From the NCBI RefSeq assembly GCF_001424305.1, contig NZ_LMPD01000004.1:310001-374000 (forward strand): a stretch of DNA of 64,000 bases, given 5' to 3'. Source of the stretch: Pedobacter sp. Leaf176 (lineage in GTDB: Bacteria; Bacteroidota; Bacteroidia; Sphingobacteriales; Sphingobacteriaceae). Made by a program: the position numbers and the translations under genes. The notes below the pieces were generated by a model. It searched no databases. It was not told where the DNA came from and saw nothing but the letters and a program-made list of their open reading frames with translations. Of the stretch, positions 45,403 to 55,114 are shown one piece after another (the stretch's first letter is position 1; each line of letters begins with the position of its first letter).

Positions 45403-46875
45403 ATGTCAGGACATAACGAATCAATACTTAGAGAACCATTAATTACCGGCGATAACATCACGTATGCAAAAATTACGGATGATATTTTAGGCCCGGTAGA
45501 AAATAAGCCAAATAAAGCCTGGTGGATTGGTTTCATCTTTGCCTCATTGGGTGCGTTGCTTTGGGTTGTAGCTGTAAGCTATACCTTCTGGAACGGTATC
45601 GGAGCATGGGGTTTAAATAAAACAGTTGGATGGGCATGGGATATCACCGGTTTCGTATGGTGGGTTGGTATTGGTCACGCAGGAACACTTATCTCTGCTG
45701 TACTTTTACTTTTCCGTCAGAACTGGCGTAACTCCATTAACCGTTCGGCAGAGGCGATGACCATCTTTGCTGTTATTTGTGCGGCAACTTATGTTGTATC
45801 ACACATGGGCCGTCCATGGTTAGCTTATTGGGTATTACCTTTACCAAATCAATTTGGTTCGCTTTGGGTAAACTTTAACTCCCCGTTAGTTTGGGATATG
45901 TTTGCAATCTCAACATACTTCTCTGTATCATTATTATTCTGGTACACAGGTTTGTTGCCAGATATCGCTACCATCCGCGACCGTGCAGTTGGTACACGCA
46001 GAAAAATCTATTCTATCTTTTCGTTTGGATGGAGTGGAAGTGTTAAAACATGGCAACGTTTTGAAGCAGTATCTTTAATCCTTGCAGGTATATCTACACC
46101 GCTAGTACTGTCGGTACACACCATTGTATCTATGGACTTTGCAACTTCAGTAATTCCAGGATGGCACACTACAATTTTCCCTCCTTACTTCGTTGCCGGT
46201 GCAATTTTCTCAGGATTTGCGATGGTGTTAACCTTATTATTGGTTGCACGTAAGGTTTTAGGTCTTGAAAATTACATCACTATGTTCCACATTGAATCGA
46301 TGAATAAAATCATCATCTTAACCGGTTCAATCGTTGGTGTTGCATACCTGACCGAGTTTTTCATAGCATGGTATTCGGGTTCTGAGTATGAGCAATATGC
46401 TTTTATTAACAGATCAACTGGTCCTTACTGGTGGTCTTACTGGATGATGATGACTTGTAACGTAATATCTCCACAGTTATTATGGTTTAAGAAAATACGT
46501 TTAAGCATTAAAGCAACGTGGATCTTATCAATCGTGGTAAACGTAGGTATGTGGTTCGAACGTTTTGTAATTATCGTTACTTCATTACACCGCGATTACA
46601 TTCCGTCAAGCTGGGCTATGTTTTATCCAACATGGGTTGATGTAAGTGTGTTCGTAGGTTCAATCGGATTGTTCTTCACTTTATTCTTATTGTTTTTAAG
46701 GGTGTTGCCATCTATCGCTATAGCAGAGGTTAAATTATTATTAAAATCTGCAAGTGAGCAAGCAAAATTAAAACAGATTAAAGAAGGGCATGAGAACAAA
46801 GAGTATGTAGCAGAATACATAGAATCTTTAGAGAAATTTGATAGTGTTAAACAAGAAGAATACGCAAAAATATAA
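45403..46875 (+). CDS. actC: Alternative complex III membrane subunit ActC (NrfD/PsrC family)
   Basis: The 490-residue product has about ten hydrophobic helices and the NrfD/PsrC family pattern: FVWWVGIGHAGTLISAVLLL near the start, and EAMTIFAVICAATYVVSHMGRPW. It holds the quinol site of the complex in the inner membrane, adjacent to ActB. The gene sits 26 nt after actB and 2 nt before actD. Confidence 0.95.
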   Translation: MSGHNESILREPLITGDNITYAKITDDILGPVENKPNKAWWIGFIFASLGALLWVVAVSYTFWNGIGAWGLNKTVGWAWDITGFVWWVGIGHAGTLISAVLLLFRQNWRNSINRSAEAMTIFAVICAATYVVSHMGRPWLAYWVLPLPNQFGSLWVNFNSPLVWDMFAISTYFSVSLLFWYTGLLPDIATIRDRAVGTRRKIYSIFSFGWSGSVKTWQRFEAVSLILAGISTPLVLSVHTIVSMDFATSVIPGWHTTIFPPYFVAGAIFSGFAMVLTLLLVARKVLGLENYITMFHIESMNKIIILTGSIVGVAYLTEFFIAWYSGSEYEQYAFINRSTGPYWWSYWMMMTCNVISPQLLWFKKIRLSIKATWILSIVVNVGMWFERFVIIVTSLHRDYIPSSWAMFYPTWVDVSVFVGSIGLFFTLFLLFLRVLPSIAIAEVKLLLKSASEQAKLKQIKEGHENKEYVAEYIESLEKFDSVKQEEYAKI

Positions 46876-46877
46876 CA

Positions 46878-47414
46878 ATGAGTGATATCAAATATATTTT
46901 AGGCAGCTTTGGCGACCCTGACGAAATGATGCATGGCATCGATAAACTTCAGGAAAATAACATCACAATTTATGATGTATATACACCAATGCCTATACAC
47001 GGAATAGAAGCTAAATTAGGTGTTAAAAGATCAAGAATTGATATCGCTGCATTTTGCTTTGGTATAACAGGAACCTGCGCAGCTTTCGCTTTAATTTATT
47101 TTTGCGCGGTTATTGATTGGAAAGTAAATATAGGTGGTAAACCATCATTTGCATTACCGGATTTTATTCCAATAATGTTCGAATTAACAGTGTTATTCTG
47201 TGCTTTCGGTATGGTTCTAACCTATTATGCGTCAACACATTTATTTCCGGGAAGAGCACCAAGGGTGATGGATCTTCGCGCTACAGATGATCGTTTTGTT
47301 ATTGCAATAGATGCTCATGAAAATGCAGCACACACCGTTATTGATGATTTATTAAAAGATGCCGGTGCTTTAGAAGTAAAGTATAATGAAAGGAAGTACA
47401 TTAGCTATGAATAA
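46878..47414 (+). CDS. actD: Alternative complex III subunit ActD (DUF3341)
   Basis: The 178-residue product has a cytoplasmic-type alpha/beta lead (GSFGDPDEMMHGIDKLQENN followed by ITIYDVYTPMPIHGIEAKLG) and two transmembrane helices (about 58-80 and 97-117), ending with a C-terminal ferredoxin-like tail. That is the DUF3341 pattern of ActD. It packs beside ActC and has no cofactor motifs. It overlaps the ActE start by 8 nt. Confidence 0.93.
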   Translation: MSDIKYILGSFGDPDEMMHGIDKLQENNITIYDVYTPMPIHGIEAKLGVKRSRIDIAAFCFGITGTCAAFALIYFCAVIDWKVNIGGKPSFALPDFIPIMFELTVLFCAFGMVLTYYASTHLFPGRAPRVMDLRATDDRFVIAIDAHENAAHTVIDDLLKDAGALEVKYNERKYISYE

Positions 47415-47991
47415 GAATAAATTTGTTTATGCCGCGTTTTTAGCTATCGCTTTTGCAGCTACTTTTTCGGCTTGTAGAGATAAACGCAGTACTGGATTAG
47501 AATATGCGCGGAATATGTATGATCCGATTGCTTTCAATCCAGATCAGCCAAATAAAAATTTTAAGGACGGTAAAACGGCACAGTTACCACCTGCAAATAC
47601 GAAACCAGTAGGTTTTGAAGAATATGATAGCTTCCCGAATACTTTAGAGGGATATAATGAAGCAGGTGCTAAAATGGTAAATCCATTGCCTGCAGATAGC
47701 ATCAATCTGGAACAGGGTAAACATTCATTTGTGGTTTTCTGTGCACCGTGTCATGGTGAAAAGGGAGATGGACAAGGTCACTTGGTTAAAATTGAGAAAT
47801 TTACTGGTGTTCCTGCTTATCAAACTGGTGCTTCATCAAGAGGAGGTAACATGGCAGACTTAACGCCGGGTAAAATCTACCACACCATTACATATGGCGT
47901 AAATAATATGGGCTCGCATGCTTCACAAATTCTACCAATTGATCGTTGGAAAATTGTGATGTATGTTCAACAATTACAAAAAGGACAATAA
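47407..47991 (+). CDS. actE: Alternative complex III monoheme cytochrome ActE (lipoprotein)
   Basis: From ATG 47407 the product has 194 residues with a lipoprotein signal (FVYAAFLAIAFAATFSAC). One heme c site, C112-A-P-C115-H116 in VFCAPCHGEKGDGQG, lies in a class I cytochrome c fold; the likely axial Met is in NNMGSHASQI. An in-frame ATG at 47386 would add 7 residues inside actD and weaken the lipobox spacing. It is the exit cytochrome for electrons to the oxidase. Confidence 0.93.
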   Translation: MNKNKFVYAAFLAIAFAATFSACRDKRSTGLEYARNMYDPIAFNPDQPNKNFKDGKTAQLPPANTKPVGFEEYDSFPNTLEGYNEAGAKMVNPLPADSINLEQGKHSFVVFCAPCHGEKGDGQGHLVKIEKFTGVPAYQTGASSRGGNMADLTPGKIYHTITYGVNNMGSHASQILPIDRWKIVMYVQQLQKGQ

Positions 47992-48006
47992 GTAAAGCAG
48001 ATATAA

Positions 48007-49230
48007 ATGGGAACTCACAATATTAATTTTAGTGAACAATTTGAGTTTACAGGAAAAGTAAAAACTTTAAGTATAGTTGGTATCGTTTTAGGTGTTGCTG
48101 CTATTGCTTATGGTTTTTTAGCCGGTGATAAAGTTATGCACGAGCGAACTTTTGCCAACCTGTTGCTTATGGGATATTACTTTGCATGCGTTTGTATGTC
48201 TGGTACTTTTTTCCTTGCTGTTCAATATGTAGCTCAGGCAGGTTGGTCTGCTTCAATTCTACGCGTACCACAAGCGATGGCGAAAACATTGCCTATTGCT
48301 GCTGTTATACTTGTTGTTATAATTTCTGCAGGTTTATACACACACAATTTATACCACCATTGGCATGCTGATGGCTTAACTGATAAAAATAGCCCTAATT
48401 ACGATGCAATTATCGCAGGTAAATCGGTGTTTTTAAATGTGCCTTTCTTTCTAGGTCGACAATTGCTATTTTTAGGTATCTACAGCATCTTTTCCATCAT
48501 GTTTGTTAAATTTTCATATAATGAAGATTTGGCGGGTGGATTGAATTCTTACAGAAAAAGTTTTAAGAATGCCTGTATTTTCTTAGTTATTTATGGTTTC
48601 ACCACTCCTATATTTGCATTTGATACAGTTATGTCGTTGGAAGCCCACTGGTTTTCAACAATGTTTGGATGGTACAATTTCGCTGCCATGTGGGTTAGTT
48701 GTTTAGCGACAATCGCAATTATCATTATTTTATTAAGAAGAGCAGGTTATATGCAATGGGTTAACAATAGCCATTTGCATAACTTAGGCCAGTTTATCTT
48801 TGGTTTCTCTATCTTTTGGACCTACGTATGGTTTGCGCAGTTCTTGCTAATCTATTATGCTAATATGCCTGAAGAGACTGTATATTTCTACAAACGTTTT
48901 GAATATTACAAGTTCTGGTTCTTTTTAAACTTGGCGATGAACTTTTTAGCACCAGTTTTACTATTAATGGATAGAGACAACAAAAGAACGGATATAAGAT
49001 TATTATTTGTTGCTGTGGTTGTTTTATTAGGTCACTGGGTTGATTACTATCAAATGATTATGCCAGGAGCTGTGGAAGATGGGCATAATGGTTTTGGTAT
49101 TATCGAAATCGGTATTGCTGCAGGATTTGTAGGTTTGTTTACCTTTACCGTTTTGACTGCATTGAGTAAAAAACCTCTGATAGCAAAAAATCACCCATTA
49201 TTACAAGAAAGTTTGCATCATCAGCTTTAA
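48007..49230 (+). CDS. actF: Alternative complex III membrane subunit ActF
   Basis: The 407-residue product has about ten hydrophobic helices and the ActF pattern: RTFANLLLMGYYFACVCMSGTFF, the central GRQLLFLGIYSIFSIMFVKFSYNED, and FDTVMSLEAHWFSTMFGWYN. It is a simplified relative of ActC. The gene is 15 nt after actE. No separate actG is seen before coxB. Confidence 0.93.
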   Translation: MGTHNINFSEQFEFTGKVKTLSIVGIVLGVAAIAYGFLAGDKVMHERTFANLLLMGYYFACVCMSGTFFLAVQYVAQAGWSASILRVPQAMAKTLPIAAVILVVIISAGLYTHNLYHHWHADGLTDKNSPNYDAIIAGKSVFLNVPFFLGRQLLFLGIYSIFSIMFVKFSYNEDLAGGLNSYRKSFKNACIFLVIYGFTTPIFAFDTVMSLEAHWFSTMFGWYNFAAMWVSCLATIAIIIILLRRAGYMQWVNNSHLHNLGQFIFGFSIFWTYVWFAQFLLIYYANMPEETVYFYKRFEYYKFWFFLNLAMNFLAPVLLLMDRDNKRTDIRLLFVAVVVLLGHWVDYYQMIMPGAVEDGHNGFGIIEIGIAAGFVGLFTFTVLTALSKKPLIAKNHPLLQESLHHQL

Positions 49231-49296
49231 TTGATGGTTTAGAAGAGCAGATATTTAATTAATATTATAGAAGTACAGCGTACTACTTTTAAGAAA

Positions 49297-50529
49297 ATGA
49301 GTTTAAGAAAGTTTATCATGAATAAAACGACCGGAGCTTTAGCAGTAATACTTGCTGTTTTTGCAAACACGAGCGTATTTGCACAGGAAGCAGCTTCAGT
49401 TGCTGCTTCGGCACCGAAAGTTGATATGGGCGATGTTTATAAATCAGTAATATTTTATATTCTGGTATTTCTTGCTATATGTTTATTCATCGCAATTGTG
49501 GGTAAAGCCATCAGAGTATATGAATTGAGCCGCGAAGCACAAGGTAAGCCTGTTGGTATTAACTGGAATAGGGTACATGCGAGTTTATTTGCATTGTTTC
49601 TTGTTTTAGGTTTATATGGTGTTTATTGGGAGTATACAGTACATGGTGCAATGTTGTTACCTGATGCTGCATCTGTACATGGAGAACGCATTGATCAAAT
49701 GTTCAATTTGACATTGATCATTACGACCATCGTTTTTGTTGTTACACATATCTTATTGTTTGGATTTTCCTACATCTACAAATATTCAGCTAAAAGAAAA
49801 GCATATTATTATCCACACAATAACACAATAGAAAAAATCTGGACGATCGTTCCTGCATTGGTTTTAACCGTATTGGTATTGATGGGTTTCTTAACGTGGA
49901 GGTCTATATTCTACAAAGTTGATGATCCTAAAAATATGCCGATTCAAATCGAAGTAACCTCAGAGCAATTTAAATGGTCTATCCGTTACCCGGGAGCTGA
50001 TGGTGTTGTGGGACATAAAAATTACAAATTAACCACGTCGACGAACACATTGGGTATTGATTTCAAAGATTTGAAATCTCGCGATGACCAAATGGCTGAC
50101 GAGATGGTTATTCCTGTTGGAAAACCTGTTAAACTTATTTTAACAAGTAAGGACGTTATCCATAGCTTTTACATGCCTCACTTCAGAGTACAATTAAATA
50201 CAGTACCTGGTATGCAAACGATTTTCGAATTTACGCCAACCATCACAACTTCAGAGATGCAGCAGAAAACGAATGATCCTAACTTCAAATACTTATTTTA
50301 TTGTGCGAAAATTTGTGGTTCTGGTCATTACAATATGCAGAAGGTCGTGCGTGTGGTTTCTATAGAAGAATACAAGACCTGGTTAGCTGAACAAAAAACT
50401 TACTTAAACGACGATTTAAGAAAACAATTTAATTTGCCAGTTGCACCAACTCCGGCAGCATCCGAAGCAGATTCATCTGCTACAGATTCTTCAGCTGTGA
50501 AAACAAACCAAATGGCTTTAAATAAATAA
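49297..50529 (+). CDS. coxB: Cytochrome c oxidase subunit II
   Basis: The 410-residue product has a signal-like N-terminus ending in SVFAQ, three further hydrophobic segments (49-70, 89-106, 138-155 and 187-204 region) and a cupredoxin domain with the CuA site: H289 in DVIHSFYMP, then C336-A-K-I-C340-G-S-G-H344-Y-N-M347. It receives electrons from a cytochrome c. There is no fused heme c domain, so donation is by ActE or ActA. An in-frame ATG at 49318 is an alternative start. A Ser/Ala/Asp-rich tail follows the CuA domain. Confidence 0.94.
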   Translation: MSLRKFIMNKTTGALAVILAVFANTSVFAQEAASVAASAPKVDMGDVYKSVIFYILVFLAICLFIAIVGKAIRVYELSREAQGKPVGINWNRVHASLFALFLVLGLYGVYWEYTVHGAMLLPDAASVHGERIDQMFNLTLIITTIVFVVTHILLFGFSYIYKYSAKRKAYYYPHNNTIEKIWTIVPALVLTVLVLMGFLTWRSIFYKVDDPKNMPIQIEVTSEQFKWSIRYPGADGVVGHKNYKLTTSTNTLGIDFKDLKSRDDQMADEMVIPVGKPVKLILTSKDVIHSFYMPHFRVQLNTVPGMQTIFEFTPTITTSEMQQKTNDPNFKYLFYCAKICGSGHYNMQKVVRVVSIEEYKTWLAEQKTYLNDDLRKQFNLPVAPTPAASEADSSATDSSAVKTNQMALNK

Positions 50530-50552
50530 TATACCGAAGAGCGAAAATAAAT

Positions 50553-52433
50553 ATGTCAACAATAGCATTACACGACGAACACAATCACGATCACGCTGAT
50601 CACGGGCATCACAAGGAGACTTTGATTTCAAAGTACATCTTCAGCATGGACCACAAAATGATTGCGAAACAATTTTTGGTAACCGGTATCATTATGGCGG
50701 TTATTGCAATGGGTTTATCAATTTTATTCCGTATTCAATTAGCATGGCCTGATAAAAATTTTCCGTTCTTAGAAACATTTTTGGGTAAATGGGCTGAAGG
50801 CGGTCGTATTAAATCTGATTTTTATCTCGCTTTGGTTACTATCCATGGGACTATAATGGTATTCTTTGTGTTAACAGCCGGATTAAGCGGAACATTCAGT
50901 AATTTATTGATTCCATTACAAATTGGAGCAAGGGATATGGCCTCGCCTTTCCTGAATATGCTGTCTTACTGGTTTTTCTTTACAGCCTGTGTGATAATGA
51001 TGTCTTCATTCTTTATCCAAACAGGTCCTGCATCTGGTGGCTGGACTGTTTATCCGCCATTGTCAGCACTGCCTACAGCAATTCCAGGTTCAGGTATGGG
51101 TATGACATTGTGGTTAATAAGTATGGTTCTTTTCGTAGCATCATCTTTAATGGGCGGTATAAACTATGTGAGTACTATATTAAATATGCGTACAAAGGGT
51201 ATGGACCTATGGAAAATGCCTTTAACCATATGGGCATTCTTCTTAACCGCTATTTTGGGTATTTTATCTTTCCCTGTATTGGTAGCGGGTGTTGTGTTAC
51301 TTGTTTTCGACAGAAGTTTTGGTACAAGTTTCTACCTTTCTGATATTGTGATGGGTACCAATATTTTGCCAAATGAAGGTGGTTCGCCAATTTTATGGCA
51401 ACACTTATTCTGGTTCTTGGGTCACCCGGAAGTATATATCGTAATTATGCCAGCTTTAGGTATATCGTCCGAAGTTATTTCGGTGAATTCACGCAAGCCA
51501 ATTTTTGGATATCATGCAATGGTTTATTCCTTAATTGGCATTACCGTACTTTCGTTCATTGTATGGGGGCACCATATGTTTGTAACAGGTATGAACCCAT
51601 TACTTGGAGGCGTGTTTATGATTACAACCTTGATCATCGCTGTTCCTTCTGCCGTAAAAACATTCAATTACTTAGCCACCTTATGGAGGGGTAACATTCG
51701 TTTTACGCCCGCAATGTTATTTGCTATTGGTCTAGTTTCATTTTTTATCTCTGGAGGATTAACGGGAATCTTTTTAGGTAATGCATCGCTGGATATCAAC
51801 TTACATGATACTTATTTTGTAGTTGCCCACTTCCACCTGGTAATGGGTTCTGCGGCGATTTTTGGTATGCTTGCAGGTGTCTACCACTGGTATCCTAAAA
51901 TGTTCGGTCGCATGATGAATGCTAAATTGGGTTATTTGCACTTTTGGTTAACATTCATCGCTGCTTACTTGGTTTTCTTCCCATTACATTTCCTAGGTTT
52001 AGATGGTGTTCCACGCCGTTACTATGCATTCACTGAGTTTGAGTTCATGAAAAAATGGTTGACCGTTAACGTATTTGTAACATGGGCCGCTATTATAGCA
52101 GCATTGGCTCAGGTCGCTTTCCTATTTAATTTCTTCTATTCAATTTATAAAGGTAAGAAAGCACCTCAAAATCCATGGGAATCAAATACACTGGAATGGA
52201 CGGCGCCCGTGGAACACTTGCATGGAAACTGGCCGGGAGAAATTCCAACGGTTTACAGATGGCCTTACGATTACAGTAAGCCAGGTCATGATGCAGATTT
52301 TATTCCTCAAACCGTTCCTTTTTCTCAAACAATGAGTTCAAATTTACCTCACGATTTTGAAGGTAACGAGGAAGCAGAAAAAATTCAACAAGATTGGGAA
52401 ATCGCCAATCCTGTGACAGAAAATAAGGGCTAG
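50553..52433 (+). CDS. coxA: Cytochrome c oxidase subunit I
   Basis: The 626-residue product is a heme-copper oxidase catalytic subunit. Conserved ligands are seen: H98 (heme a) in VTIHGTIMVFF, H291-P-E-V-Y295 (CuB and the cross-linked Tyr) in WFLGHPEVYIVIMP, H340-H341 (CuB) in VWGHHMFVTGM, and H426/H428 (heme a3 and a) in VAHFHLVMG. The Glu within HPEV supports the type A1 family with a proton-pumping D channel. The N-terminus (residues 7-20) has seven His in 14 residues, a possible metal-binding tail. It follows coxB by 23 nt. Confidence 0.97.
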   Translation: MSTIALHDEHNHDHADHGHHKETLISKYIFSMDHKMIAKQFLVTGIIMAVIAMGLSILFRIQLAWPDKNFPFLETFLGKWAEGGRIKSDFYLALVTIHGTIMVFFVLTAGLSGTFSNLLIPLQIGARDMASPFLNMLSYWFFFTACVIMMSSFFIQTGPASGGWTVYPPLSALPTAIPGSGMGMTLWLISMVLFVASSLMGGINYVSTILNMRTKGMDLWKMPLTIWAFFLTAILGILSFPVLVAGVVLLVFDRSFGTSFYLSDIVMGTNILPNEGGSPILWQHLFWFLGHPEVYIVIMPALGISSEVISVNSRKPIFGYHAMVYSLIGITVLSFIVWGHHMFVTGMNPLLGGVFMITTLIIAVPSAVKTFNYLATLWRGNIRFTPAMLFAIGLVSFFISGGLTGIFLGNASLDINLHDTYFVVAHFHLVMGSAAIFGMLAGVYHWYPKMFGRMMNAKLGYLHFWLTFIAAYLVFFPLHFLGLDGVPRRYYAFTEFEFMKKWLTVNVFVTWAAIIAALAQVAFLFNFFYSIYKGKKAPQNPWESNTLEWTAPVEHLHGNWPGEIPTVYRWPYDYSKPGHDADFIPQTVPFSQTMSSNLPHDFEGNEEAEKIQQDWEIANPVTENKG

Positions 52434-52456
52434 TTAAATAGCTTTAACAAAATTTT

Positions 52457-52502
52457 AAAAGGGGTATCTGATTAAGTTTCTGCTTATCCGGATACCCTTT
52501 TC
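52457..52502 (+). terminator. Hairpin between coxA and ctaA
   Basis: GGGTATC (52462-52468) and GATACCC (52491-52497) pair perfectly, with partial pairing inside and AAAA/TTTT flanks. It may partly terminate transcription after coxA and lower the level of the assembly genes. Confidence 0.55.
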
Positions 52503-52516
52503 ATCTTAACAGAGAT

Positions 52517-53575
52517 ATGATCAGTAGATCAGAAGAACGTTTTATCAGGATTAACTTAATAACCATTATCGTTACGCTATTGGTTATACTTGCAGGCGGT
52601 ATTGTTCGAAGTACTGGGTCTGGGATGGGTTGCCCTGACTGGCCAAAATGTTTCGATAGGTATATACCGCCTACTGATGTATCTCAACTTCCTGAAAACT
52701 ATAAGCAAAAGTACGTCGCTGGTAGAATTAAGAAGAATGAAAAGTTTGCCAATTACCTTGAAAGTATGGGCAAGAAAGAATTAGCGGATAGCATCAGGCA
52801 TGATAAGAACATTATAGTACCTGAAGAATTTAATGCTGTAAAAACCTGGACAGAGTATCTCAACCGTTTAGCAGGTGTTTTAGCGGGCTTGTTTTTGCTG
52901 CTTACCGCTATTTATTCATTCATTTATAAGAAGACTGCTAAGCGTATAATTATATTAAGTATTCTTAACATCTTTGTAGTAGGATACCAGGCTTGGTTGG
53001 GTTCAATAGTGGTGTCAACAAATCTTGCTCAATGGGTTGTGACCGTACATATGCTTTTGGCACTTGTTATCTTGGCCATTTCCATTTACACATATAATTA
53101 CGCTAAACAACTGCATAAAGAGCCTTCTGTTATAATGTATCGGATTTTATGGCTGAAAGGGTTTTTGTTCTTCACACTGATGGTTAGTGTTGCCCAGATT
53201 ATTTTGGGCACCGAAGTTAGGGAGGCTATTGATGTAGTCGCAAAATCTTTATCTTTTGGTGGTAGAAATACCTGGATTGGTAAAGTGGGAGAAATATTTA
53301 ATTACCATAGAGACATGGCAATTTTAGTTGTTGTTTGTAATGGTATTATTTATAAAATGGTTATTGACAGATTTAGTGGGAAGGCAGCACCATTGTTAAC
53401 TGCCAGATTTATTTTGCTAACGTTGTTGATCCAACTATTAACTGGGTTTGCACTGGCATATATTTCTTTACCACCTGTTGCCCAGGCATTGCATATACTA
53501 TTTTCGACAATGCTATTTAGTTTACAGTTTTATTTGTACCTACTCGTTTATAGAACAAGAACTTACAAACAATAA
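52517..53575 (+). CDS. ctaA: Heme A synthase (CtaA/COX15)
   Basis: The 352-residue product oxidises the C8 methyl of heme O to make heme A. It matches CtaA/COX15: VILAGGIVRSTGSGMGCPDWPKCF at the start (the GCPDWP motif has an exposed Cys), TWTEYLNRLAGVLAG with the heme-ligand region, then YQAWLGSIVVSTNLAQWVVTVHM and a second half with AQIILGTEVREAID and NYHRDMAIL. Eight hydrophobic helices are expected. It continues the oxidase operon. Confidence 0.95.
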   Translation: MISRSEERFIRINLITIIVTLLVILAGGIVRSTGSGMGCPDWPKCFDRYIPPTDVSQLPENYKQKYVAGRIKKNEKFANYLESMGKKELADSIRHDKNIIVPEEFNAVKTWTEYLNRLAGVLAGLFLLLTAIYSFIYKKTAKRIIILSILNIFVVGYQAWLGSIVVSTNLAQWVVTVHMLLALVILAISIYTYNYAKQLHKEPSVIMYRILWLKGFLFFTLMVSVAQIILGTEVREAIDVVAKSLSFGGRNTWIGKVGEIFNYHRDMAILVVVCNGIIYKMVIDRFSGKAAPLLTARFILLTLLIQLLTGFALAYISLPPVAQALHILFSTMLFSLQFYLYLLVYRTRTYKQ

Positions 53576-53590
53576 TAATAAATAAGAGAA

Positions 53591-54499
53591 TTGAAACAAT
53601 TTCTTTCGGATTTTTCTAAGCTGATTAAATTCAGACTGTCATTTACGGTCGTATTTTCTGCATCTATATCTTTTTTGATTGGGCAAAAAATGCAGATTGG
53701 AAGAGGGCATATTCCGTCTATTGACTGGGGAAACTGGCTTATCTTAATTGCTGGTGGATTTTTGGTTACAGCTGCTGCTAATTGTTTTAATGAAATTATT
53801 GAAGTAGACCTGGATAGGTTGATGAGCAGAACTAAAGACCGTCCAATGCCTGCTGGTAGAATGACTACAGGACAGGGATTAGTGTTGGGTGTTTTTATGG
53901 CTTTTTTAGGTACCTGGCTTTTGGGGCAATTGAATCTCGAAACCGGCTTATTATCCGTGTTTTCAATATTGTTGTATGCTTTTGTTTATACACCAATGAA
54001 AAGAAAGTCGCCAATTGCTGTGTTTGTAGGTGCAATCCCTGGTGCATTGCCACCACTTATTGGGTATCTGGCAGCATTTGGTAGTTTGAAATCTGATTTG
54101 TTTTTAGATATCGATTATAAGATTGCAATAATATTATTTTTAATCCAGTTTGTTTGGCAATTCCCACATTTCTGGGCGATTGCATGGGTTTTGGACGATG
54201 ATTATAAGAAAGCTGGCTTCAGGTTGTTACCTACAAAGAAAAGAGATCGAACATCTGCGCTATTCACTTTTGTAAGTACGTTAATTTTAATACCTGTTAG
54301 TTTGTTGCCAACTTTTTATGGTTTCGGAGGTTATTACATCGCCGGCTTATCTATAATTGCGGGTATAATATTTAGCTGGCTCGCTTTTAAATTGTTAAAG
54401 AACAGGGAACTTATTGATGCGAAAAAAGTGATGTTCTGTTCGTTTTTTTACATACCTGCTGTACAGCTGGTATTAATGTTTGATTTTATTGCAAAATAA
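53591..54499 (+). CDS. ctaB: Protoheme IX farnesyltransferase (CtaB/COX10)
   Basis: The 302-residue UbiA-type prenyltransferase converts heme B to heme O using farnesyl diphosphate. The acidic motif AANCFNEIIEVDLDRLMSRT then KDRPMPAG, the second loop VLDDDYKKAGFRLLPTKKRD and the HFWAIAW segment identify CtaB. The start is a TTG at 53591; no in-frame ATG lies upstream before a stop. The next gene follows after 5 nt. Confidence 0.95.
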   Translation: MKQFLSDFSKLIKFRLSFTVVFSASISFLIGQKMQIGRGHIPSIDWGNWLILIAGGFLVTAAANCFNEIIEVDLDRLMSRTKDRPMPAGRMTTGQGLVLGVFMAFLGTWLLGQLNLETGLLSVFSILLYAFVYTPMKRKSPIAVFVGAIPGALPPLIGYLAAFGSLKSDLFLDIDYKIAIILFLIQFVWQFPHFWAIAWVLDDDYKKAGFRLLPTKKRDRTSALFTFVSTLILIPVSLLPTFYGFGGYYIAGLSIIAGIIFSWLAFKLLKNRELIDAKKVMFCSFFYIPAVQLVLMFDFIAK

Positions 54500-54504
54500 T
54501 TATT

Positions 54505-55083
54505 ATGGTTTTATCAATGGAAAATACACAAGATATATTCGACCCGAAGCCTAAAAAATTTATCGTATGGCTTTTCGTTGTATCATCTACGATCATGTTT
54601 GGTGGATTTACAAGCTACTATCTGGTCTTCGCGGCGTCGAAAGGGAAGGGACATGGGCTGGTTTTGCCTGATGCATTTATTTATAGTACACTATTAATTA
54701 TCGCTAGTAGCATTACTTTAACAATCGCTTCAGTTGCTTTAAGAAAATTAAATTTTAGTCTGCAACGTAAAATGCTTTGGCTAACTATTGTTTTAGCGTT
54801 TGGCTTTGGCTTTATGCAGTTTATGGCTTGGGGCAGCATGGTTAAAACAGGAGCAACGCTTGTGGGCAATAACGCCGCGATATCTTTTATTTATGTAGTG
54901 CCGTTAATGCACTTATTTCATATTATAGCTGGTTTGGGCTTTATTACCAGTAGTTTAGTGGGTAGCTACAAGAATATTACCCTGGCAAAAAATAAGTTCC
55001 GTATGGAAATAACTTCTATTTTTTGGCATTTTATAGATATATTATGGATATATCTGTATGTTTTTTTACTTTTGAACCGTTAA
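54505..55083 (+). CDS. Cytochrome c oxidase subunit III, first copy
   Basis: The 192-residue product has five hydrophobic helices and the short form of a heme-copper oxidase subunit III: FIVWLFVVSSTIMFGGFTSYYL, MLWLTIVLAFGFGFMQFMAW, and the C-terminal EITSIFWHFIDILWIYLYVFLL with the conserved HFID motif. A second, longer subunit III gene follows. The two may form a split pair or serve different oxidase assemblies. Start at ATG 54505 or 54517. Confidence 0.9.
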   Translation: MVLSMENTQDIFDPKPKKFIVWLFVVSSTIMFGGFTSYYLVFAASKGKGHGLVLPDAFIYSTLLIIASSITLTIASVALRKLNFSLQRKMLWLTIVLAFGFGFMQFMAWGSMVKTGATLVGNNAAISFIYVVPLMHLFHIIAGLGFITSSLVGSYKNITLAKNKFRMEITSIFWHFIDILWIYLYVFLLLNR

Positions 55084-55114
55084 ATTTGTTAACAAACTAT
55101 TATACTATTTCCAA

